This document shows, piece after piece, positions 1 to 6,403 of a DNA stretch of 7,841 nucleotides; within the stretch, counting starts at the first letter, position 1, and the number at the start of each line of letters is the position of its first letter. Origin of the DNA: Atribacterota bacterium (GTDB taxonomy: Bacteria; Atribacterota; Phoenicimicrobiia; Phoenicimicrobiales; Phoenicimicrobiaceae). The notes beneath the pieces were generated by a model. That model was not told where the DNA came from. It searched no databases and saw only the letters and a program-made list of their open reading frames with translations. Both the position numbers and the translations under genes were made by a program. The DNA lies in contig JAUVOA010000062.1 of assembly GCA_030599445.1 (NCBI GenBank), positions 1 through 7,841 on the forward strand. Reading direction: 5' to 3'.

Positions 1-650
1 AAACCTTACAAGAATTAGCTACTTTTGCTAAAGATTTAGGAGTAACCATTGCTATTGAAAATATCTCTCCGGATGTAGAAGAAGAGTCTATCTGGGAATT
101 ATCAAAACGATTTAATAATGATAAAATGCTTCCTCCCCCAGTTCTTACTCCAAAAACACCAAAGCCCACTTTCTTGCGAGAAATTAGTAAATATAATTAT
201 GGCACGAAGATTGAAGATTTGGTTGAACAAGTTAAGAAGATTGATCGAGAAAATGTGGGAATAACTCTCGATTTTGGCCACGCTTATCTGGCTTCTAAAT
301 ATTATCGCTTTAAATTTTTAGATTCTATAAAATTAGCCCTACCATATATAAAACATGTGCATATTCACGATTGTTTCGGTAAACCTAAACTGTCATATGA
401 AGAACAGGACATTAATCTAATTCAATTTGGGATTGGTGATTTGCATATGCCTGTAGGCTGGGGAGCGATTCCTTATAATAAAATATTCTGTATTTTAAAA
501 AATTATAATGGAGTATTAAGTTTAGAACTAAAACCCCGTTACAAGAAGTTTTATAAGTATAGCTTAGAAAGAGTTAAAGAACTTATAGAAAGCACCAGCA
601 ATAACCACAAATTAAAGAAAATCTCTCCTTTTTCCAAACAGCATCATTAG
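1..650 (+). CDS. Sugar phosphate isomerase/epimerase-like TIM-barrel protein, 5'-truncated
   Basis: The reading frame is open from the first complete codon at base 3 to TAG at 648-650, so about 215 C-terminal residues are visible and the true start lies upstream. An internal ATG at 126 falls mid-domain and is not the start. The fragment matches the xylose-isomerase-like / AP-endonuclease-2 TIM-barrel fold (COG1082 type). Visible motifs are GVTIAIEN with a putative metal-binding Glu (codon at 57-59), GITLDFGHA with Asp and His (Asp codon at 270-272), KHVHIHD with His/Asp near 366, GDLHMPVGWG, and LSLELKP with Glu (525-527). These are the positions where the family usually places its divalent-metal ligands. 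Members isomerise or epimerise sugars, inositols or keto-acids; the substrate cannot be read here. A linker rich in Pro and Lys follows the first motif, and the C-terminal tail is polar (SNNHKLKK). Endonuclease IV is less likely because its typical motifs are not seen. Confidence 0.8.
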   Translation, partial: TLQELATFAKDLGVTIAIENISPDVEEESIWELSKRFNNDKMLPPPVLTPKTPKPTFLREISKYNYGTKIEDLVEQVKKIDRENVGITLDFGHAYLASKYYRFKFLDSIKLALPYIKHVHIHDCFGKPKLSYEEQDINLIQFGIGDLHMPVGWGAIPYNKIFCILKNYNGVLSLELKPRYKKFYKYSLERVKELIESTSNNHKLKKISPFSKQHH

Positions 651-694
651 AGACAGAGAAGTTTGATTAATATGTTGTTTGGTTTATATATGAG

Positions 695-706
695 CAATAA
701 TTATTG
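695..706. repeat. Perfect 12-bp palindrome, possible operator
   Basis: CAATAATTATTG reads the same on both strands and sits alone in the spacer between the isomerase-like gene and the debranching-enzyme gene, about 195 bases before the latter. Such a site could bind a dimeric regulator. In DNA this AT-rich it may equally be chance, and no second copy was found in the window. Confidence 0.2.
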
Positions 707-784
707 AGTTCAAAAAATACCCATGCAATCTACACTTTAGATAGAAAATAATTTCTTCAAAGACCTATTATTTTAGCTTTTAGC

Positions 785-860
785 ATTATATAATATAATA
801 ATATTTCCTCCCCATATTTTTTTCTATAAAAATTATAATTTTATTAGTTCAAATATAATT
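785..860 (+). promoter_or_regulatory. Very AT-rich leader with several TATAAT hexamers, candidate promoter zone
   Basis: Exact TATAAT hexamers occur at 789-794, 794-799, 834-839 and 854-859, upstream of the debranching-enzyme gene. None has a convincing TTGACA-like element at the right distance; TTTTAG at 771-776, 17 bases before the hexamer at 794, is the nearest candidate. No extended -10 TG is present. A promoter somewhere here is reasonable because this is the largest gap before the 902-6124 gene run, but the exact site cannot be chosen. The rest of 651-901 shows no gene. Confidence 0.3.
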
Positions 861-901
861 TTTTGGGCTAAAAAGTTGATAAAGAAAAAGGAGAAGTAAA
901 T

Positions 902-2995
902 ATGGATTACCATCTATTCAAAGAAGGAGACCTTTTTCTACTAACTGATCAAGCGGGCAATATTACAAAAAATGAAAATATACAATATGGTCTGTACGCA
1001 AAAGATACCAGATTTTTAAGTAGGTATGAATTGTTTGTAGATAATATCAAACCGCTTGTTCTATCTTCTGGGGATGAAGAAGGTAATATAAATAAATTTT
1101 ACTTAACCAATGCAAATTTTGAAAAAAGTGAAAGTGAAGAAGTTTTAATTAAGCGAGAACAGATCATGTTAAACGGTATGGTATATGATAGGATATTAGT
1201 TAAAAATTATTTTTCACAAACTCTTGCGTTAAAATTAATCCTAAAAGTGGATGCTGATTATTTGGATATTTTTCAGGTGAGAAATTATGTAAAAGAAAAA
1301 AGATTAGGTGCTATTTTAAATCCTTCTAAAGTTAAAAATGGCGTTATCTTGGGCTATCTTGGCAAAGATGGTGTAAAGCGGGAGACAGAATTGAAAATAT
1401 TAACAGGAGAAGGAGAAATTTATAAAGACAGAATAGAATTATCTTTTAAATTAAAACATAAGCAAGAAAAAGAACTTACTATTAGCATAATTCCCAGGAT
1501 CGAAGGCCAAAAGCTGATTAATAAAAATATTATTAGTTTTGAAAGGGCACAGAAAAAATTAAGATCAAATTATAAAAAATGGGAAGAGGATTCCCTAATC
1601 ATTAAAACTGACAATAAAAACTTTAACCAACTGATAAATAGAAGTCTATCGGATTTAAAATTATTATTAACTGATTTAGGGGAAGGTTTTATACCAATCG
1701 CTGGTATCCCATGGTATGCTGTTCCTTTTGGCAGAGATAGTATTATTGCTTCATTACAGACAATAGTTGTAAATCCCAAAATAGCGCGAGAAACATTAAA
1801 GACTTTCGCCTTCTTTCAAGGGAAAGAAATTAATGGAGATAGAGAAGAAGAGCCAGGGAAAATAATGCACGAAATCAGATTTGGTGAATTAGCTCATCTC
1901 AATTTAATACCTCATACGCCTTACTATGGAACAATTGATTCTACACCTTTATTTCTAATCCTTGCAGTAGGATATTTTCATTGGACTGGAGATTTAATAT
2001 CTATTAGAAAAATTCTTCCTAATCTATTTGCTGCTTTAGAATGGATAGACAAATATGGAGACATAGACCAGGACGGATATGTTGAATATGATCCTAAAAA
2101 TACTAAATGGGCAATCAATCAAGGGTGGAAAGATTCAACAGATTCCAGTGTTCATCAAGATGGAAGTTTAGCAGTTCCTCCAATAGCCTTAGTTGAAGTT
2201 CAGGGTTATGTTTACCAGGCGAAGAAAGGGATGGCTGAAATATTTTTCTATTTAGGGGAGAAAGACAAAGCTAAGAAATTAGAAAAAGATGCGCGGGAAT
2301 TAAAAGATAGATTTAACAGAGATTTTTGGATGGAAGACAGGAAATATTTTGCTTTCGGACTTGATTATCAAAAAAAACAAATTGCTTCTATTACCAGCAA
2401 TCCCGGACATTGCCTATATAGTGGAATTGTTAGCCAAGATAAATCTGAAGCAGTAGTAAAAAAATTGCTAAGCGATGAAATGTTTAATGGTTGGGGAATA
2501 AGAACTATGGGGGAAAACGAAGCTGGTTATAATCCGGCGAGTTATCATAATGGTAGTGTTTGGCCTCATGATAATTCAATTATTATCAAGGGTTTAACCC
2601 GTTATAATTATCATAGAGAGGCTGTCAAAGTCATTAATGGCCTCATAAAGGCATCTCAATATTTTAAATATAATCGTTTACCTGAACTTTTTTGTGGTTT
2701 TAGCCGTAAAGAGACGAAAAGACCAATAGAATACCCTGTTGCCTGTAGCCCTCAAGCATGGGCGTGTGGTAGTATTTATCTGATAATTCAAAGTCTATTA
2801 GGCATAAACTCAGACGTGACTAATAGTAGGATCTATTTAAAACCGATTTTACCTGATGAGATAAATAAAGTTGAGATAAAAAATTTAAAAGTGGGTAATA
2901 ATAGAGTTGATTTTGTAGTGATCAAAGAAAAAGATCGTATTAAGTTGAGTGATGTAAGAATAGAAGGAAATATAGAGTTAATTTTATTAAAATAA
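902..2995 (+). CDS. Glycogen debranching enzyme-type amylo-alpha-1,6-glucosidase
   Basis: A 697-residue protein. The start is well set: AAGGAG at 888-893 lies 8 bases before the ATG. Residues about 5-210 form a beta-rich N-terminal domain of the type found in some bacterial debranching enzymes (KEGDLFLLTD, GLYAKDTRFLSRYEL). Residues about 235-640 form an (alpha/alpha)6-barrel glucosidase domain with WYAVPFGRDS (271-280), GWKDSTDS (408-415), NPASYHNGSVWPHDN (544-558), RLPELFCGF (592-600) and YPVACSPQAWACGS (611-623). By analogy with related barrels, Asp411 could be the general acid and Glu595 the base; this is inferred. A short beta-rich tail ends the protein. The family hydrolyses alpha-1,6-linked glucose stubs of glycogen or limit dextrin in the cytoplasm. 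No GH13-like 4-alpha-glucanotransferase domain is visible, so a separate transferase would be needed for full debranching. There is no signal peptide. A related MGH1-like glycosidase acting on glucosylglycerate or another small glucoside is the main alternative. The PfkB kinase gene follows after 56 bases. Confidence 0.88.
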   Translation: MDYHLFKEGDLFLLTDQAGNITKNENIQYGLYAKDTRFLSRYELFVDNIKPLVLSSGDEEGNINKFYLTNANFEKSESEEVLIKREQIMLNGMVYDRILVKNYFSQTLALKLILKVDADYLDIFQVRNYVKEKRLGAILNPSKVKNGVILGYLGKDGVKRETELKILTGEGEIYKDRIELSFKLKHKQEKELTISIIPRIEGQKLINKNIISFERAQKKLRSNYKKWEEDSLIIKTDNKNFNQLINRSLSDLKLLLTDLGEGFIPIAGIPWYAVPFGRDSIIASLQTIVVNPKIARETLKTFAFFQGKEINGDREEEPGKIMHEIRFGELAHLNLIPHTPYYGTIDSTPLFLILAVGYFHWTGDLISIRKILPNLFAALEWIDKYGDIDQDGYVEYDPKNTKWAINQGWKDSTDSSVHQDGSLAVPPIALVEVQGYVYQAKKGMAEIFFYLGEKDKAKKLEKDARELKDRFNRDFWMEDRKYFAFGLDYQKKQIASITSNPGHCLYSGIVSQDKSEAVVKKLLSDEMFNGWGIRTMGENEAGYNPASYHNGSVWPHDNSIIIKGLTRYNYHREAVKVINGLIKASQYFKYNRLPELFCGFSRKETKRPIEYPVACSPQAWACGSIYLIIQSLLGINSDVTNSRIYLKPILPDEINKVEIKNLKVGNNRVDFVVIKEKDRIKLSDVRIEGNIELILLK

Positions 2996-3031
2996 TTTTT
3001 CAAAAAAGTTTTTTAGGAGTATAATTATTTT

Positions 3032-3055
3032 ATGTCAAAAAGAGGTGAACGATGA
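3032..3055 (+). other. Seven-codon micro-ORF overlapping the kinase start (speculative)
   Basis: ATG at 3032 opens a seven-codon frame (MSKRGER) whose TGA overlaps the next gene's start as ATGA (3052-3055). The kinase's own Shine-Dalgarno lies inside it. AGGAG at 3015-3019 precedes it by 12 bases, which is rather far. It could couple translation of the kinase to upstream ribosomes, but may be chance. Confidence 0.15.
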
Positions 3056-3936
3056 AAATTAAAAAATATGATACTTTTATTATGGGACATATTTCTAAAG
3101 ATGAGAATGTCTTCCAGGGAAAAACAGTCAATGAAACCGGGGGAGCAGTTGTTTATTCATCCTGCAGTTCTTATGCTATTAGTCATAAAACCGGCATATT
3201 AACTAAATTGTCTTTTAAGGATGGAAAACATCTGGAAATATTTTCTATCCTTAAAGAGAATATCATTACCCTTGATTCAAAAAATACAACTTCTATAAGA
3301 AATATTTACCATACCGAAGACAAAGAAAGAAGAACTTGTACTGCGCTCTCTATTGCTGATCCATTTGAAATAAGTGATATTCCTGATAATATCGATTCCC
3401 GAATATTTCATTTTGCCGGTCTTATATCTGGGGAATTTGATAATGAAATGATAAAATTTTTGCATAATAGAGGAAAAATTGCTTTGGATGTTCAAGGATT
3501 TTTAAGGACTGTAGGGGAAAATAAAAAGATGGTCTTTAAAGATTGGAAAGAAAAGAAAGAATACCTTCCTTATATTGATTATTTAAAAACTGATGCTGCC
3601 GAAGCTGAAATTATGACCGGAACAAAAGATAGAAAGAAAGCAGCTGAAATGCTCTTCGGGTGGGGAGCAAAGGAAATTATGATTACTCATAATAAAGAAG
3701 TTTTAATTTATAATGGTAAAAAATATTATACCTGTCCTTTAAAACCTCGAAATCTTTCAGGTAGAACCGGCCGGGGTGATACCTGTTTTAGTGCTTATAT
3801 CACCGAAAGGTTAGATAAAGGAATAAAGGAAGCACTCCTCTTTGCTACTGCTTTAGTTTCTTTAAAGATGGAAAAACCCGGTCCTTTTAAAGGAACCAGA
3901 GACAAAGTTGAGGATTATATAAAAAAGTTTTATTAA
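3052..3936 (+). CDS. PfkB-family carbohydrate kinase, substrate unknown
   Basis: A 294-residue cytoplasmic protein of the ribokinase/PfkB family, near the usual length of about 300. AGAGGTGA at 3041-3048 supports the ATG. The N-terminal strand KKYDTFIMGHIS and the Gly-Gly pair at 30-31 (ETGGAVVYSS) match the substrate-binding start of the family. HFAGLISGEFD (120-130), DVQGFLR (146-152) and DYLKTDAAEAEIMTG (176-190) follow the usual core order. The C-terminal signature is SGRTGRGDTCFSAY (236-249), with Asp243 as the likely catalytic base in an anion hole. The common form is GAGD, so Arg at 241 is a variant. It would transfer phosphate from ATP to a sugar, nucleoside or polyol. The specific substrate cannot be named; DVQGFLR suggests a subgroup distinct from fructokinase and ribokinase. 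Its position directly after the debranching enzyme suggests a role in carbohydrate use, but free glucose as substrate is not shown. Confidence 0.85.
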   Translation: MKIKKYDTFIMGHISKDENVFQGKTVNETGGAVVYSSCSSYAISHKTGILTKLSFKDGKHLEIFSILKENIITLDSKNTTSIRNIYHTEDKERRTCTALSIADPFEISDIPDNIDSRIFHFAGLISGEFDNEMIKFLHNRGKIALDVQGFLRTVGENKKMVFKDWKEKKEYLPYIDYLKTDAAEAEIMTGTKDRKKAAEMLFGWGAKEIMITHNKEVLIYNGKKYYTCPLKPRNLSGRTGRGDTCFSAYITERLDKGIKEALLFATALVSLKMEKPGPFKGTRDKVEDYIKKFY

Positions 3937-3975
3937 TTATATAGTAATTTAATAAAGTAAAAGAAAGTTAAAAAA

Positions 3976-4812
3976 ATGAAACATACTGAATTTAAATTCA
4001 AGACCTTTGATAAATTACAGCTCTTCGGTCAAAGCTGGCAACCGGAAGACCGGCCTCGAGCAGTGGTTTGTTTAGTTCACGGTATGGGCGAACATAGTGG
4101 GCGATATGCCCACGTTGCTGATGCTTTAACCCAAGCAGGTTATGCATTATTTACTTTTGATATACGAGGACATGGTAAATCTGAAGGTCCGCGTGGTCAT
4201 ACACCTTCTTATGAAGCACTAATGAAGGATATTTCTTCTTTGTTGGAAGTTGTAAATAAAAAATTTCCTCAATTATCCTCTTTCCTTTACGGTCATAGTT
4301 TGGGTGGTAATTTAGTTCTTAATTACGTTCTTCGTCGTCAATCACATCTTAAGGGAGTAATTGCTACTGACCCCTGGCTTCGTTTAGCTTTTGAGCCCCC
4401 TCGTTTTAAAATTATTTTAGCCCAAATTACTGATTACATCTGGCCTTCATTTTCCCAGAAAAACGGTTTGGACACCAAAGTTCTTTCTCGTGACCCCGAA
4501 GTAGTTCACGCTTACGAAAATGACCCTTTAGTCCATGACCATATCTCATCCCGGATGTTTATCGGCATCTATCAATCAGGATATTGGGCATTAGAACATG
4601 CTTCAGAATTTCCTCTTCCTCTTCTACTTATGCACGGGGGAGATGATAAAATAATCTCTATTAAGGCAAATCATGAATTTGCTAACACGAAAACAAAAAA
4701 TTGTACTTTAAAAATTTGGGATGGTCTTTATCATGAAATTCATAATGAACCGGAAAAAGAAGAAGTCTTCAAATTTTTAATAGACTGGCTTGATAAGGAA
4801 GTATCGAAATGA
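3976..4812 (+). CDS. Alpha/beta hydrolase of the monoacylglycerol lipase family
   Basis: A 278-residue alpha/beta hydrolase of the Hydrolase_4 / serine-aminopeptidase-S33-like group, full length. Motifs in order: LVHGMGEHSGRYAHVADAL (33-51, oxyanion-hole HGxGEHSGRY signature of monoacylglycerol lipases), FDIRGHGKSEGPRGH (61-75), nucleophile elbow GHSLGG (106-111, Ser108), HGGDDKI (220-226, probably Asp224) and GLYHEIHNEPEKEEV (250-264, His253). The triad is therefore complete. The family cleaves monoacylglycerols and related esters, including lysophospholipids; exact substrate unknown. No signal peptide, so it is likely cytoplasmic or membrane-associated. The start is the only reasonable one: TAA lies in frame at 3958-3960 and the next Met (37) is inside the oxyanion motif. 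The upstream AAAGAAAG is a poor Shine-Dalgarno, unlike its neighbours. By eye the gene is richer in G and C than the flanking genes, which could reflect transfer. Confidence 0.88.
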   Translation: MKHTEFKFKTFDKLQLFGQSWQPEDRPRAVVCLVHGMGEHSGRYAHVADALTQAGYALFTFDIRGHGKSEGPRGHTPSYEALMKDISSLLEVVNKKFPQLSSFLYGHSLGGNLVLNYVLRRQSHLKGVIATDPWLRLAFEPPRFKIILAQITDYIWPSFSQKNGLDTKVLSRDPEVVHAYENDPLVHDHISSRMFIGIYQSGYWALEHASEFPLPLLLMHGGDDKIISIKANHEFANTKTKNCTLKIWDGLYHEIHNEPEKEEVFKFLIDWLDKEVSK

Positions 4813-4814
4813 TG

Positions 4815-4848
4815 TAAAATCAGAAGATCATAGAGCTCGATGATTTTA
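4815..4848 (+). other. Overlapping inverted repeats after the hydrolase gene, weak terminator candidate
   Basis: TAAAATCA (4815-4822) can pair with TGATTTTA (4841-4848). Alternatively, 4824-4831 can pair with 4840-4847 (eight pairs including one G-U) around an eight-base loop, just before a short T run. The stems are AT-rich and the T run is short, so this is at best a weak terminator or processing hairpin between the hydrolase and antiporter genes. Confidence 0.22.
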
Positions 4849-4871
4849 GAAATAATTATCAATTATCGTAG

Positions 4872-4895
4872 ATGAAAATGGAGATGTATAAATGA
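4872..4895 (+). other. Seven-codon micro-ORF overlapping the antiporter start (speculative)
   Basis: ATG at 4872 opens a seven-codon frame (MKMEMYK) ending in TGA that overlaps the antiporter start as ATGA (4892-4895). It spans the antiporter Shine-Dalgarno. Its geometry is identical to the micro-ORF before the kinase gene, but it has no clear ribosome-binding site of its own. Confidence 0.12.
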
Positions 4896-6124
4896 ATTCA
4901 ATATTAGCAGTAGGATTATTATTAGTAATCGGATTCTTTGGTGGACTTATAGCCAGAAAGTTTAAACTCCCAACTATTAGCGGATATATTATTATAGGGA
5001 TGGGTTTAAGTGTATTTAATGTTATTCCTAAAGAATTAACCAGCGGAGACTTAAGTGTAATTGTAGAAATTAGTTTGGGGATTATTGGCTATTTAGTGGG
5101 GGGCTCTCTTAATTTAGGAATATTAAAAAGGTTTGGGAAGCAGATTATGGCAATTACTTGCTCTCAATTAATGGGGGCCTGGATATTAGTCACAGCATTA
5201 ATGGCTTTTCTGACTCCTTTTGTCATTAAGCTTGCCATTCCGAATCCCAATTTTTATCAAACTTACCTGCCTCCGGCTATAGTGATTGGTGCTATTTCCT
5301 GTGCTACTGCCCCAGCAGCTACCATTGCCATAATTCGGGAGTATAAAGCAAGTGGTCCTTTAACCAGTACTCTACTGGCTGTTATTACCATAGATGATGC
5401 TCTTTGTATAATTGCTTATGCTCTGGGGTTGAGTGTTGCAGAAGTATTAACCATCGGCAGTCTTAGTAATATCTCCTGGTTTAAAGTAATAATGGTACCC
5501 GCATTAGATATAGGGGGAGCTATATTATTAGGGACAGTCTTGGGATTTGGAATGACCTATTTAATCCGTTTTGCTAATACAAAAAAGAGGTTATCAGTTA
5601 TTGTTTTAGGAATAATCTTATTATGCGTAGGCATGGCAAAGATTTTAAATATTTCCAGTATTTTAGCAAATATGATTATGGGTTTTGTGGTAACTAACAG
5701 AATAAGACCTAATGAAAATGCCTTTGAAGTAATTGACGAAATTGATGAGATAGTCTTTGCTATGTTCTTTACTTTAGCGGGTGCACATTTTGATTTAGGG
5801 GTTATGAAAGAAGCGGGAATACTTAGTTTATTAATTGTTGCAGGTAGATGTAGCGGTAAATATATTGGAGCAAGAATAGGAGCAACTGTCTCTCATGCTC
5901 CCACAGTAATTAAAAAATATTTGGGATTTGGTTTGTTCCCCAAAGCAGGAGTAACTGTGGGGTTGGCTCTTTTAGCCAAGCAACATCTTGTTTTCTCAGG
6001 TACAAGTATAGGAAATATAATGATAAGTGCCATATTGGCCTCAGTTATTTTAAACGAATTAATCGCCCCGCCTTTAACCAAATATGCCCTTATAAAAGCT
6101 GGAGAGACTTCTGGAATAAAATAA
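4892..6124 (+). CDS. Cation:proton antiporter (Na+/H+ exchanger, CPA2-like)
   Basis: A 410-residue, strongly hydrophobic inner-membrane protein with roughly 11-13 membrane segments from residue 2 to about 400. GGAG at 4880-4883 lies 8 bases before the ATG. The N-terminal helix and loop RKFKLPTISGYIIIGM (22-37) is typical of the Na+/H+ exchanger family. The segment from AISCATAPAATIAIIREYK (134-152) to ITIDDALCIIAYAL (165-178) is the unwound-helix crossover region, and Asp168-Asp169 forms the ion-binding DD pair of electrogenic CPA2-type exchangers such as NapA. FAMFFTLAGAHFDL (289-302), GRCSGKYIGAR (318-328, with basic residues in the helix facing the ion site) and FPKAGVTVGLALL (349-361) match the C-terminal half. 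There is no RCK/TrkA-N or universal stress domain, so it is a minimal exchanger rather than a KefB/C-type potassium channel. It would exchange Na+ (or K+) for protons for pH and sodium balance. The ion and its direction are inferred. Confidence 0.88.
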   Translation: MNSILAVGLLLVIGFFGGLIARKFKLPTISGYIIIGMGLSVFNVIPKELTSGDLSVIVEISLGIIGYLVGGSLNLGILKRFGKQIMAITCSQLMGAWILVTALMAFLTPFVIKLAIPNPNFYQTYLPPAIVIGAISCATAPAATIAIIREYKASGPLTSTLLAVITIDDALCIIAYALGLSVAEVLTIGSLSNISWFKVIMVPALDIGGAILLGTVLGFGMTYLIRFANTKKRLSVIVLGIILLCVGMAKILNISSILANMIMGFVVTNRIRPNENAFEVIDEIDEIVFAMFFTLAGAHFDLGVMKEAGILSLLIVAGRCSGKYIGARIGATVSHAPTVIKKYLGFGLFPKAGVTVGLALLAKQHLVFSGTSIGNIMISAILASVILNELIAPPLTKYALIKAGETSGIK

Positions 6125-6170
6125 AAAGAAGGCGAAAAAATGAATTTTGTGTTAATTCCACTAATCTGGT

Positions 6171-6243
6171 GTAGGGGTCGGATTTATCCGACCCAAGTTA
6201 TTCTGGTAACTTTGTTATCGGGCTCGATGAATCGAGCCCCTAC
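6171..6243. repeat. 73-base three-hairpin element with GTAGGGG/CCCCTAC ends, REP/MITE-like
   Basis: The ends GTAGGGG (6171-6177) and CCCCTAC (6237-6243) are perfect inverted repeats. Inside are a 9-bp perfect stem with a TT loop (6175-6194), a 6-bp stem AAGTTA/TAACTT with a six-base loop (6195-6212) and a second 9-bp perfect stem with a GA loop (6220-6239). If the outermost GTAG/CTAC pairs, the three hairpins fit without conflict as a four-way junction. It encodes no transposase. The GC-rich character contrasts with the AT-rich surroundings. Ends of this kind resemble dispersed palindromic repeats mobilised in trans by REP-associated tyrosine transposases; that origin is inferred. No T run follows either GC-rich stem, so it is not a standard intrinsic terminator. 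Confidence 0.7.
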
Positions 6244-6245
6244 AT

Positions 6246-6273
6246 ATTACTCGTTACAGATTACTTATCACTA
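6246..6273. repeat. Heptamer block 1, consensus RTTACTN, four degenerate units
   Basis: Four consecutive 7-base units start at 6246, 6253, 6260 and 6267. All share T at position 2 and AC at positions 4-5, and three of the four have TTAC at positions 2-5. It starts three bases after the hairpin element. It is the most degenerate of the four blocks and would not stand alone without the clearer ones that follow. Confidence 0.4.
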
Positions 6274-6279
6274 TATTTC

Positions 6280-6307
6280 TATACGCTATACGCTGTACGC
6301 TATACGC
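6280..6307. repeat. Heptamer block 2, TATACGC in four tandem units
   Basis: Units at 6280-6286, 6287-6293 and 6301-6307 are exactly TATACGC; the third unit, 6294-6300, is TGTACGC. This is a clear short tandem repeat with a 7-base period. Confidence 0.75.
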
Positions 6308-6308
6308 T

Positions 6309-6363
6309 AAAATGCGAGATACGATTCACGAAATACGAGATACGAATTCAGTTTTGCATTTTT
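6309..6363 (+). terminator. Weak long-loop hairpin with T-rich tail in the butyrate kinase leader
   Basis: AAAATGC (6309-6315) pairs with GCATTTT (6356-6362), and the stem can grow to about 12 pairs if G-U pairs are allowed. The T-rich stretch 6359-6370 follows. The loop of about 30 bases contains most of heptamer block 3. The long loop and weak stem make this a poor terminator, so it is listed only as a possible end or attenuator for transcripts coming from the antiporter gene. Confidence 0.2.
6315..6349. repeat. Heptamer block 3, CGAGATA-like, five units
   Basis: Five 7-base units start at 6315, 6322, 6329, 6336 and 6343, each beginning with CGA. The first and fourth are CGAGATA, the third is CGAAATA, and the second and fifth are diverged (CGATTCA, CGAATTC). 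The block starts exactly 35 bases, five periods, after block 2 begins, so the two are in the same phase. Confidence 0.6.
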
Positions 6364-6381
6364 CGTTTTTAACTATATACT
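6354..6381 (+). promoter_or_regulatory. Candidate promoter for butyrate kinase
   Basis: TTGCAT (6354-6359) and TATACT (6376-6381) are spaced by 16 bases and would start transcription near 6388, about 26 bases before the butyrate kinase ATG. The -10 is 5/6 to consensus and lies inside heptamer block 4; the -35 is only 3/6. Chance matches are common in DNA this AT-rich. Confidence 0.3.
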
Positions 6382-6399
6382 AAATACTATATACTGAAA
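6372..6399. repeat. Heptamer block 4, ACTATAT-like, four units
   Basis: Units start at 6372, 6379, 6386 and 6393, each beginning with ACT. The first and third are ACTATAT, the second is ACTAAAT and the fourth is ACTGAAA. The block ends five bases before the butyrate kinase Shine-Dalgarno and creates two TATACT hexamers that resemble -10 elements. Confidence 0.6.
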
Positions 6400-6403
6400 A
6401 AGT

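Noticed and set aside
126..650. ATG at 126 as the start of the first gene
   Set aside because: The frame is open to the window edge, and the upstream codons encode the conserved IAIEN metal-binding strand of the same fold.
1570..1779. Minus-strand frames inside genes at 1570-1779, 3277-3495 and 5893-6081
   Set aside because: They lie opposite well-supported genes, have no ribosome-binding sites and resemble no known family.
6175..6239. The two GC-rich perfect stems as intrinsic terminators of the antiporter gene
   Set aside because: Neither stem is followed by a T run; they fit better as parts of a palindromic repeat element.
6171..6243. tRNA gene, because of the size and cloverleaf-like fold
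   Set aside because: The T-loop consensus, D-loop GG and normal arm and loop sizes are absent, and the loops of the two large stems have only two bases.
6140..6310. A 56-codon + strand frame starting at ATG 6140 with a modest AAGG upstream
   Set aside because: It runs straight through the hairpin element and the heptamer repeats and has no recognisable protein features, so it is a by-product of repeat DNA.
6246..6399. CRISPR array
   Set aside because: The units are 7 bases long and adjacent, with no long repeats or unique spacers, and there are no cas genes.
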